Source of the DNA: Membranipora membranacea
Lineage: Eukaryota; Bryozoa; Gymnolaemata; Cheilostomatida; Membraniporidae
Assembly: GCA_914767715.1 (NCBI GenBank)
Contig: OU612069.1
Span: 29,582,079 to 29,646,078 of the forward strand
Length of the DNA: 64,000 nucleotides
Direction of reading: 5' to 3'
In this document: piece after piece, positions 12,101-19,800 of the stretch
Layout of the letters: the number at the start of each line of letters is the position of its first letter
Position numbering within the stretch: the first letter of the stretch is position 1
Position numbers and translations under genes: made by a program
The notes under the pieces: model-generated
What the model was told of the DNA's origin: nothing
What the model saw: the letters and a program-made list of their open reading frames with translations, nothing else
The model's database searches: none

Positions 12101-13657
12101 TCATAGGTTATATAACAGGTGTAGATAGGTCAGTAAGTCATGGGTTATAGGTCATAGGTTATATAACAGGTGTAGATAGGTCAGTAAGTCATGGGTCATA
12201 GGTCATAGGTTATATAGCAGGTGTAGATAGGTCAGTAAGTCATGGGTTATAGGTCATAGGTTATATAACAGGTGTAGATAGGTCAGTAAGTCATGGGTTA
12301 TAGGTCATGGGTTATATAACAGGAGTAGATAGGTCAGTAAGTCATGGGTCATAGGTTATATAACAGGTGTAGATAGGTGAGTAAGTCATGGGTTATAGGT
12401 CATAGGTTATATAACAGGTGTAGATAGGTCAGTAAGTCATGGGTTATAGGTCATAGGTTATATAACAGGTGTAGATAGGTCAGTAAGTCATGGGTTATAG
12501 GTCATAGGTTATATAACAGGTATAGATAGGTCAGTTAGTCATGGGTTATAGGTCATAGGTTATATGACAGGTGTAGATAGGTCAGTAAGTCATGGGTTAT
12601 ATAACAGGTGTAGATAGGTCAGTAAGTGATGGGGGGGGGAGGGGAAACAAAGCATGTCAACTCTTGCACTGCTCGACGTCGAACAGCATGGATTAAATAT
12701 TGTCTTCTCTTACGATCGGGGAGATAAATTCTTTATCACACTAATCAATTTGTATAGGAAAATGGAGGTGTTCGTTTTCCCAAACCCCCCACCCACCGAA
12801 CAAAGCTTGTTAGGACAGGCTGAATTATAACTTGTTGTGCGAGAGGCCCGAGTTTATATCCGTATGAAGCCAGATTTCATTTAAATTATCAGCTCTTTTT
12901 CTACTTGGTGGTTTAACTGTTTTGTCACGGTACCTATTTAATACTACTTACACCCACTAAACCTGGATTATTTCGCACTGAGCTCAGCAAGCTTCAGCGG
13001 GTTAGCGTGGCTGAGCGCTTGCCGCTTAGAGTGTTTGATCTCAGCGCGAGAGACCCAAGTTTAAATTCCGGTGAGGCAAGATTAAAAAAAGCAAGGAGGA
13101 GCATGAAGAGGACCCCTTATTTTTATATAATATATATATTAATAGACTACAATTATAACATTTTTGTTGCGCTATATTCTATGGCCGTATTCACTGAGAA
13201 TAATTGTTGGGGAGTTCTGCCACATAATAAGACAATGATACTCTGGCTGTCTAGCTCATAGGTGGTATGGAATGGACATTTTAATTTTAGTTTGCACTTA
13301 TAATGACATCGCCCATTGGCCATCTATCATAAACTCAATCGACAACCTGAGTGTATGTCATCCACACCCCTGAAGTTTTGTGGCATTTATGATTGCTGCT
13401 TTTCTAGTTATTATACATATAATATTTATTATTATATGTATAATATTTTATATTCTGTTTTTAGTTTTGTCAACATTCAGGCTCACCTGGATAAGAGAAT
13501 ATCATCATCTACAGCTGCTCCAGATGTCCGACCCAAGATACCGCCTCACTCAGCTATAGCCACGCTTTCTAAAGCATCACAGGCCACACCCACTATTACA
13601 TCAAGTCTTAGTAAAGGTAAACCAATCAAAGGTGTGCTAAAGAAGCCCAAGGAGTAG
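1..13657 (+). CDS. GYG: Glycogenin gene (partial, 3' nine exons)
   Basis: Glycogenin is a GT8 glycosyltransferase that adds glucose from UDP-glucose to its own tyrosine and so primes glycogen synthesis in the cytoplasm. Nine exons can be joined with consistent phases: <1-185, 983-1145, 2108-2234, 3659-3735, 7358-7464, 7891-7947, 10191-10676, 11887-12026 and 13465-13657 (stop TAG 13655-13657). Visible hallmarks in order are the DADTL metal/UDP-sugar motif (exon ending 185), [33 protein letters not shown] (site of the self-glucosylated tyrosine in the mammalian enzyme), VKPWNH, LLNLWW and the C-terminal [18 protein letters not shown] motif that in mammals binds glycogen synthase. The first exons lie left of the window. 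The gene converges on the minus-strand LRR-ROCO-caspase gene. The linker exons at 7891 and 10191 are the least certain part. Confidence 0.95.
194..411 (+). repeat. Direct duplication in glycogenin intron
   Basis: About 65 bases (210-275) from TTTACTGACTCC to TTGTATGTTTGGGT recur almost exactly at 347-411. No reading frame is conserved. It is a local intronic duplication. Confidence 0.8.
640..957 (+). repeat. 39-bp minisatellite, about 8 copies
   Basis: Repeats of GTATAAGCTGCCGATGACAG plus a CTGTCTGT-rich part, unit 39 bp, lie in the intron between the exons ending 185 and starting 983. The unit is divisible by three, which explains an artefactual open frame on the minus strand. Confidence 0.9.
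983..1145 (+). CDS. GYG: Glycogenin exon, [12 protein letters not shown] block
   Basis: The acceptor is TTTCACTGACAG before 983 and the donor GTAAGT at 1146; phase is 0 in and 1 out. It encodes [14 protein letters not shown], then [19 protein letters not shown] and ends QQHGSFD(G). This is the highly conserved substrate-binding block of glycogenin. Confidence 0.95.
1744..1874. mobile_element. Small foldback MITE with TA duplication
   Basis: Arms of about 50 bp (1746-1795 and about 1824-1872) are near-perfect inverted repeats starting AAAACTACCCAAACACCAGT, around a loop of about 28 bp. TA flanks both ends (1744-1745, 1873-1874), as for Tc1/mariner-derived MITEs. Confidence 0.75.
2108..2234 (+). 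CDS. GYG: Glycogenin exon with acceptor tyrosine
   Basis: It encodes [16 protein letters not shown], then [12 protein letters not shown] and [14 protein letters not shown]. The tyrosine in AFYSYLP matches the self-glucosylation region of mammalian glycogenin, and the Asp in GGDQG matches a known catalytic residue. Phase is 1 in and 2 out; donor GTAAGT at 2235. Confidence 0.95.
2325..3276 (+). repeat. 34-bp minisatellite, 28 copies
   Basis: The unit, GCTCTTGTGTAAGGGACACT followed by GTTGTCTCCTCTTT, is repeated for 952 bp, which is 28 units. Variation is mainly CACTG/CAGTG and TAAGG/TAGGG. It lies in the intron after the exon ending 2234. Because 34 is not a multiple of 3 and the minus strand has no stop in any phase, all three minus frames stay open by chance. 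Confidence 0.95.
3659..3735 (+). CDS. GYG: Glycogenin exon, VKPWN block
   Basis: It encodes [20 protein letters not shown] then VDELT(G). HF.G..KPWN is the conserved end of the glycogenin catalytic fold. Phase is 2 in and 1 out. The acceptor is CTTATAG and the donor GTAACA. Confidence 0.93.
3736..4142. other. Glycogenin intron, no feature seen
   Basis: Non-coding intron start. It contains a short direct duplication (GGCTTGTATCGGTATTACTC, twice near 3893-3939) and nothing else I recognise. Confidence 0.6.
4143..4271 (+). repeat. Displaced copies of a splice acceptor and exon head
   Basis: TTTATTTCTCAGGACGAGTA and the following bases to ATTTAA (4151-4195) copy the acceptor and first about 33 bases of the exon at 7358. 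The copy reads in frame as [11 protein letters not shown] before diverging to a stop. A weaker second copy (GTTTGTTTCTCAAGACGAGT) ends near 4271. The true exon is 3.1 kb downstream, beyond the LTR and LINE insertions. Confidence 0.8.
4437..5024. repeat. Left LTR (588 bp)
   Basis: TG...CA bounded and nearly identical to 5813-6248 apart from an indel of about 152 bp. Confidence 0.88.
5813..6248. repeat. Right LTR (436 bp)
   Basis: TG...CA bounded; the shorter copy of 4437-5024. Confidence 0.88.
6249..7220 (-). pseudogene. Non-LTR retrotransposon reverse transcriptase fragment
   Basis: Read on the minus strand, pieces in different frames give typical LINE reverse transcriptase C-terminal text: KYADDLNL (near 6950), [45 protein letters not shown] and [15 protein letters not shown], then a C-terminal tail to about 6249. 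Frames are broken by stops and shifts, so it is dead. The LTR element at 4437-6248 is inserted near its 3' end. It lies in a glycogenin intron. Confidence 0.85.
7222..7357 (+). repeat. Tandem copies of acceptor plus exon head
   Basis: Three partial copies of ATCGGACAGACTAGTACTGG (7224, 7249 and 7305 regions), two with a TTTCTCAG/TTCAG-type 3' splice site, precede the true acceptor at 7357. The period is variable. See finding on decoy acceptors. Confidence 0.82.
7358..7464 (+). CDS. GYG: Glycogenin exon, LLNLWW block
   Basis: It encodes (G)[13 protein letters not shown], then [19 protein letters not shown] and ends THA. This matches the LWW..F...VLPLL segment at the end of the catalytic domain. 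Phase is 1 in and 0 out. The acceptor TTATTTAACAG is preceded by several near copies of itself together with the first bases of this exon (see 4143-4271 and 7222-7357). Confidence 0.93.
7478..7675. repeat. AT-rich TATAC/ATATAC simple repeat
   Basis: Imperfect GTATACATATA-type repeat just after the exon ending 7464. Open frames on both strands are artefacts. Confidence 0.85.
7891..7947 (+). CDS. GYG: Probable glycogenin linker exon
   Basis: A 57-base stretch between CATACAG and GTATGT, open in the needed phase (0 in, 0 out), encodes [19 protein letters not shown]. The linker between catalytic domain and C-terminal motif is variable in glycogenins, so homology cannot confirm it. Support is splice sites plus frame only. 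Confidence 0.5.
8055..8272 (+). repeat. Two short tandem arrays (25 bp x4, 26 bp x3)
   Basis: CAGCTATATACACCGAGTCA-type units occupy 8055-8152. ATCGACTGATGATTTGTTCA-type units are repeated three times at 8193-8272. Both are intronic. Confidence 0.85.
8393..9597 (+). repeat. 1.2-kb TATG/TATATG microsatellite
   Basis: Almost pure mixture of TATG, TATATG and TGTATG units. All three plus frames stay open, giving Met/Tyr/Val/Cys-only translations with no biological meaning. It lies in the glycogenin intron or linker region. Confidence 0.97.
9736..9901 (+). repeat. 11-bp tandem repeat and poly-G run
   Basis: GTGTGAGCAGA is repeated about five times (9736-9797). A G homopolymer of about 14 bases follows near 9887-9901. 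Confidence 0.85.
10191..10676 (+). CDS. GYG: Probable glycogenin linker exon, low complexity
   Basis: It is open for 162 codons in phase 0 and followed by a CAG/GTACTG donor that joins in phase 0 to the C-terminal exon. The product is hydrophilic, rich in Ser, Pro, Asp and Glu (for example [17 protein letters not shown]), as expected for a disordered linker. The start is uncertain. I chose TTTATAG/ATCGG at 10190/10191 because a stop in this frame lies just upstream. A better polypyrimidine tract ends near 10121, but the frame it would serve ends at a TAA near 10277. Confidence 0.6.
10677..11886 (+). other. Glycogenin intron with tRNA-like A-box segment
   Basis: No coding signal seen. At about 11700-11735, GATGGCGCAATCGGTTAGCG resembles the A box of a tRNA-derived SINE. 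No convincing B box follows, so this is at most a SINE 5' fragment. Confidence 0.45.
11887..12026 (+). CDS. GYG: Glycogenin exon, start of C-terminal motif
   Basis: It encodes [19 protein letters not shown], then the charged helix [20 protein letters not shown] and ends GVD(S). W..G..DY.G.DS is the start of the glycogenin C-terminal motif that recruits glycogen synthase. Phase is 0 in and 2 out. The donor GATAG/GTCAGT is the founder of the minisatellite that follows. Confidence 0.93.
12013..12630 (+). repeat. 51-bp minisatellite carrying a splice donor in every unit
   Basis: The unit starts ACAGGTGTAGATAGGTCAGT and continues AAGTCATGGGTTATAGGTCA. The first copy is the end of the glycogenin exon (11887-12026) with its real donor. 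About 12 further copies follow, each with GATAG/GTCAGT or a close variant (one GTGAGT near 12377). The array therefore grew from an exon-intron boundary. Reading through the true donor meets a TAG after about nine codons. Confidence 0.92.
12640..13100 (+). mobile_element. tRNA-derived SINE-like segment
   Basis: At about 12995-13070, GTTAGCGTGGCTGAGCGCTT resembles a Leu/Ser-type tRNA A box, and CCCAAGTTTAAATTCCGGTG, about 45 bp on, resembles a degenerate B box. The stretch 12810-12860 has a similar B-like element. There is no complete cloverleaf, so it is a SINE remnant, not a tRNA gene. Confidence 0.45.
13465..13657 (+). CDS. GYG: Glycogenin last coding exon
   Basis: Joined in phase 2 it completes [18 protein letters not shown], which matches GADS..NI...LD in vertebrate glycogenin. 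A basic, Ser/Pro/Thr-rich tail follows, ending KGVLKKPKE and TAG at 13655-13657. The acceptor is TCTGTTTTTAG. Confidence 0.93.
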
Positions 13658-16556
13658 ACTAGCAGGTGAAATAAGCGATTATTATTTCCATGTTGCCTAT
13701 GTGTATGTCCAGACATGTCTAAGTCTAATACTGTAGTTTCTATAAGCTGTGATTCTTTGAGCTTTCAAGAACAAAAAAATACCAGAATTGTTATCTTCTC
13801 CTGTTTTTTGGAGTATAAGATAAAATCTATTATATGACTGTATGTAATAATTCACTACTTAGTATGATGTTATAATAGTTGAGTAGTTTAGTTTGTCTCA
13901 GACTATCTTTGTCTCTTAAGTCTGTTCAGTTATTAGATAGTGAGATGATGAATATATAACTTAATCTCTCTGTAAGCTGATACTACCCACTGATGAGAAT
14001 TCTGTGTATTGTTATAATAATATATCATCTTATTCATATAAATCTGAGCTTTCTGTTGATTTTTTGCTCTTCTACTTGTTTGTTACCAAAGATAACATTA
14101 GCCGAACTATTCTGGTATTTTGTTATTCTCTGAGGACTATTTTTGTACTTCTTACTATGATTGTTTTTGATGATCTGTGATGATCTTTTTCTACTCGGCT
14201 CTATAAAAAAAATCTTATTTTCTTTTCTAATAATATCACTTTGTTCTGGTTTGAATAATTAGTAACTAGTAAATTACACGTTTTATAATTTAATACCCTA
14301 CACAGTTGGCAACAGAGAGGTCGGGAGGGGAGTGGGAGGGGAGTGGGTGTAGGAAAACCAGTTGAGGGTGTGGCTGAACCTAAATTTGAGGGCTCTGGGT
14401 ATACCATACACAAATGAGCAAACCATCAGTGTCTAAAACTGTTGCAGACCTTGAAACGTTTAACTTACTTTTAAGAATCAGGGTTCCCAAGTCACTGCTT
14501 GATGCTGGGGCTGGATACTATGCTAACAAAGTTTAATATGAAGGTGAATGACATTGTGGTAATTGCTTGGAGACTTAAAATATGTGAGTGGGAAAGAGAT
14601 ACCAACAGTAGGTGTGAGTTCAACTTAGAAAAAGATTAGGCAACATGTTGTAGATAGGCGTACGATGGATAAAACGTCTGTCATTACTGCTGAATTGCCA
14701 CAGCGAGTTAAACACAATATTGTTTACCTCATTTAGTTCCCAAACGATAAGAAAAATGAGTACAATTAAACTCACCACCATATCGAGAGATGTCTAGATT
14801 TAGTGTTCAGTGGTCGATGTCCATTATAGACTGTTCAGAGTATTCATTGTGATGGTTGATTGAATACAATTACCATGTAGAATATGGTTAAATACAGATA
14901 CACTGAGTCAGGATATTTTAGAGCGACAAATCTGATTGGCTGATTTGAGAAAAGATAAGACAACTCTTTTAGATTAAAGATTTAGATTCAGATTAAACTT
15001 CCTAATACAATTATGAAACATGTAAAAAGCTTTATGCATTCAAAGTATCACTGTGACTGCCGCAATATCTCATTGAGTTTAAATTTTCATTTTTGTTTAA
15101 GATTATCTATAGTTTCAGATCACTTGAGAAGCAAAACAAGGTCCATTTAAAATCAGAATCTCAAAACAACAGAAACTAATTTTGTGACGACATTAAACCG
15201 GAGTCAACTTGATACTGCATTGATTAGTTATTGTTTATTTGTTTTACAAATCAATGTTGACCACACTACAGAAGTTCAGGTTAAAATGGCTGTGAAGTGA
15301 AGTTACTAAAACTGCCAGTAAGAACTAAAACTATTCATAGAAAACGTAAGAAAACTAAACTGTAACCTTTTATATCTGGCACGCAATTTTATGAAGAAAT
15401 TCTCTCTAGGGATACGGTCTAGTGATTTATGGATGATAAAGATGATTAGAGAAATCTTATCATCATGATAAGTAAAATGATGCTAAAATATAGATTAAAA
15501 TGACTCACAATTACAAAATTTAATACTATTAAACATAGCATAATCAATGAAGCATGAGTGAGTTAAATACCCATCAAATAATATGTTACTTAACGTTTAT
15601 GATGAAATTAGATAAAATGCTAATAGGAGGGATGACCAGTGGTATTCATCTCAATTTATTACTGAAGATTTTTCAAAAAGGACACAACTTTCTATTGAAA
15701 ATAATACCAGTTCACTTTGAGTTTGATTCGTTATAATTGCGTTCCCCGGGGATTGTGAGATGAGAAGATGGACCAATTACTGAGCACATTTACCATTGCT
15801 ATTTGGGATGATTGAGTGTTTGATTGTTTGGGTGTAATTAGTTCCTGTTCTTCATAATGTCCATAAATCGGTGAGAAACATGGTGTGTAAGTGACACATA
15901 ATGTAAACCCCTCATATTCTGGTGTCGTAGTATAAAATCAACCTGTCCTTATATTTGATTATTGGGTATCTTCTTCACTTCAAATGTGAGCATCTTCATC
16001 GGTCTTACATCAGATAAAGTGGTCGCGTCTACCTCTACAAAGATATTCATTTAATTGTCATCATTGTGATCATGAATTTTGGAAGCCACTCAACTCCTAG
16101 CCTATGCAGAGTTTTCCTTCAAGAAGATACATGACATTATAGCTCGATATTTTATTGAAGGAATGAAGCCCTACATTTAAAAAAGACTCTCTTCACTTAT
16201 TAATTCGGGCTGCATGCAGGTCTCCATAGAGACAGGAGATTGAATTGTGACATATTGACTTATCATTAACCACTTTTATAATGTGAACCATGGAAGTGAA
16301 GGGTCTGAGCAGTGTTTATAAATCTTAAGACTCATATTTAGGCTTGAAAATCCACTTCTCAAGTCTGATAGGTGGGAAACAACCCCCCCCCCCCCCTGAT
16401 ATGAAGGGTCCAGTCTTAAATGGATAATGGGAACAATGAAGAAATTAATGATGCTTTTGGGAGTTGACTTTAGTTCAACTGAGTAATAGTAACACTTGTA
16501 TTATATAGTGCAATATTCATAAGTAAGGCTGGGACAAAAGGAGAACAGTCCAACAT
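13658..16556. other. Intergenic region between convergent genes
   Basis: About 2.9 kb between the glycogenin stop and the presumed end of the minus-strand gene. I see no exon with splice support. It holds a G-rich tract (14317-14349) and a poly-C run (about 16381-16397). The 3' UTRs of both genes should lie here, but no polyadenylation signal is distinctive. Confidence 0.6.
14317..14349 (+). other. G-rich tract, possible G-quadruplex
   Basis: Reads GGGAGGGGAGTGGGAGGGG then AGTGGG: five runs of three or four G with 1-2 base loops. It lies 0.7 kb past the glycogenin stop. Confidence 0.5.
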
Positions 16557-16859
16557 TTATGGAGGCTTACTTCTGACAGTCAAAAGTATCAGCAGGAAGT
16601 CAACTATAGCCCACAATGTCATCGTAAAATCATACTGCGGAATATTATGCTGGCAAAGCGAATATTCACCTTTGTATTGTATCTCAGTTTTCCTGGGATT
16701 TGGTAGTTCAGGGTTGAGAAGTGATTCCGGATGATTATCTGTCCTCATATTAACTCCTGGTGATAGATAGAGCTTCCTCTCATTAGTAAACGTACAGATT
16801 GTGACTGGTAGCTGTCCTGCACCATGCTGTAGAGCTGCTTCTCTTACAACCCTCCGAAT
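16557..16859 (-). CDS. Tentative last exon, p10 C-terminal strand and tail
   Basis: After a possible acceptor (TTTATTTATCGCTAAG) the frame reads IRRVVREAALQHGAGQLPVT, then ICTFTNERKLYLSPG. This resembles the caspase end V...QxPxxxxxLTKxLYFxPG. A tail of about 64 residues follows, ending with a hydrophobic patch (LWAIVDFLLILLTV) and TAA. Phase 0 matches 18363. The link depends on similarity over a short stretch. Confidence 0.45.
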   Translation of the reverse strand: MRRVVREAALQHGAGQLPVTICTFTNERKLYLSPGVNMRTDNHPESLLNPELPNPRKTEIQYKGEYSLCQHNIPQYDFTMTLWAIVDFLLILLTVRSKPP

Positions 16860-19800
16860 CTTAGCGATAAATAAACAGAGCCAATAATAAGGTTATGATG
16901 ATGAATGTGGATGTACACGTAGGGGTCACTGATCATATTTCCCCTCACAGACAAGAAACAAAGTCATGAATTTCTGGAACAACTTTCAAACATGCTATTA
17001 TAATCCTCCGGAATTTATAAGTATTACTGAATTTCAGAAGCTAAGACATATTATGACTGAAGAGTAATAAACATTTTGCTATGTCAATGTCAATGTGCAT
17101 ATCAAACAAAGATCATATAACACCTACTGTGTCACTGAGCTGGTTTACATGCTTTCTTCCTGCTTGCTGGTAGAATGTACCCACTAAAGCTCTGATGAAC
17201 ATTGAACCTTTGTATTTCCTCCATGAAACATAGTCTATAATTGGAAAATATTCATCAGCGACAGACTTCGGATATCAGACACATCGACAGACTTCGGATA
17301 TCAGACACAGTTACATTTATCATTTTAAGGTTTAGTAGGTTTAGTATTTCCATAATTGGGCGACATCTGCATGCACAGGCCTACATTTAGTATTTTTAAA
17401 GGAACAGCTAGCCCTTAAAAGCGTTCGGGATGGCGATCGCGGCAGTAGGCGGTTGTTAAGTGGGTGGGTGGGAAGCTAGGAAACTCCGTTTTTGCAATTT
17501 ATCACTTTTTGAACTTTAGCACCTGTTTACAGCTCTTTTGCCTCATCTCAAAGAGTTCTAACCCTGTTTTTGAGATTCCTCATACCTTAAAACATACATC
17601 TATGTTGTCACATCAATAAAATAACATAAATGTGCAGACTTATTAATGGTTGTCTTCTCCTATGTCTGGGCATTTTCAGACACGGCACTTGTCGGAGCCT
17701 CGAAAATGATTTATGTAAATTAAGGCTCGCTAGAAATGGTCCTTAGGCTATGTTATATGTGTTGATATGAGATTGTCTTCTTTTTTCCCTATATTTTCCC
17801 ATGCTAATTAAATAGTTGTCTTCCCATGACTATAAAATCTGACCGAAACGATAACTCCTAATAAAATATAACGAGTCTTATTCATTTTAAACAAGCTAGC
17901 AAAGGTGCCGTGTCTGAGAATATCCAGACATAGGAGAAGACAACCATTAATAAGTCTGCACATTTATGTTATTTTATTGATGTGACAACATACATGTATG
18001 TTTTAAGGTATGAGAAATCTGAAAAACAGAGTAAGAACTCTGTAGGATGAGGCAAAAGTGCTGTAAACAGGTGCTAAAGTTAAAAAAGTAACAAATTGCA
18101 AAAACGGAGTTTCCTAGCTTCCCACCCACCCCCTTAACGACCGCGATCGCCATCCCAAACGCTTTTAAGGGCTGGCTGTGTTTTGAGGCAGAAATGTGTA
18201 TGGGTGACCCGGTTTCATTTTTCGGGGCCAAATATTGGTATTTGAAGCTATCATTTGTATGCAGGATCCAATTTGGATTGAAGTGTTTAGTAAAGCAAAA
18301 AACATCCACTGTTCATATCAAAGTATTCTCATGACGATGGATAAAAAACTAAATATACTCACGCAGGGACATTATTGAATGATATAACCGATTTCAAAGA
18401 GAAAAAGACAGGGTCCAGAGTATGTTATCTCCCCTGTTACAAATTGACTTTTAAATATCTTTGCCTAAGCTACATTAAATTGGTACATGTCGGCGATAAT
18501 GTCAGGTGTAAGTATAGCACTTTGTACCTGTCATAGGGAAATTAAGGCTAATGGATCATCGATATGAACATGGTTGTGATTTGCTTTCCTAAACACTTTA
18601 ATCCATGTAAATATGGGATTGGACTGACTTGGGCTCAAGCAAGTTTTTGGCTTATCGGCTCTTATTGGATCAACAAGTCTTTAAAGTGTGCTGCAACTAG
18701 GAATGACTGCTAAGGACTAGAGAGTGCGGTATGCTGCTCAAAAGTGAGAATGCTTCTTATCAGTCGTTTATAGCCTAAGCCTGAGTAGGTAGGGCCTAAT
18801 CAACAATTCCCGTGATTGGCTGATACAGAGAAATCAACTTAATAACATCACACAAACATTAAACAATAAACCATAAAATTTTGCAGAGAACTCAATAGAT
18901 TCAAAATGATGATCCTCACCATCAAAACTTGATTTGAAGATTATGAGATCATCCATACAGAGGTGACCATCTTCCCTTCTACTAAGATGCGGATCTGCGT
19001 CGGTAAGAAGAGGGACTGCCTGGCTCGGCGATCTATTATCGAGCCTAGATATGGCAGCTGAACCCACACGGTTATCCCCTGTAATGAGAAATGTTAATAT
19101 TCACATAAGTATTTTCCATCATGCTTTTGCCGGAATTTACTGTTTTTAACACAAGGGCTATGGACAAAGCCGATTTGAACCCAAAATCTTACACCCTGTT
19201 CATGTAGATCCCGTTATCACCAATGAGACCTTATTGGAATCTATCGAGTACGTAACTCAGTTCTGAAAATGTTCTCAATTGTAATCATTAATAATAATAA
19301 TAATAATCATTCTTCAATGAAATCTTCCTGTGGATCATTTACCGCTCTCTGTATCGCTACCATCGAGACATCTTGTTGATGCCAACTCTTGTTCCAATGA
19401 GTCAGGTGCATCATCATCAGTAGCCCCTGGATTATGTGTGTCCTTTACCATCAAGTGAACTGTTGAATGAATTGAGTCATTATTTTATTATGAAAACCGT
19501 ACATTTCAGTGCCAATTAAAAAAAATTGAACCACCTTACAGTTAAATTAAGTCCTCAGTTGCTATTAATAATTCACACAAAGTATCAACACAGGAAAAGG
19601 GCCATATCTACTACACTGGTACTCTCAAGAGTTCATGGACACAAAACTAACACGAAATGCGCCAAAACTCAAAAACATTCTGTTCAACAAACCTCCAGAA
19701 CAGGCCTGTAGGACAACCATCTTTGGTTTGCCTTTCATAGCTGGGAAGTTCTTTGGTGAGAGAAGTCTGTAAATGTCTACAAGTTTGATGTGTTTGTGTT

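Noticed and set aside
13007-13261. 84-codon plus ORF
   Set aside because: Overlaps the SINE-like segment in the last glycogenin intron; no coding signature.
17974-18309. 111-codon minus ORF
   Set aside because: Mostly one arm of the foldback element; no splice or homology support.
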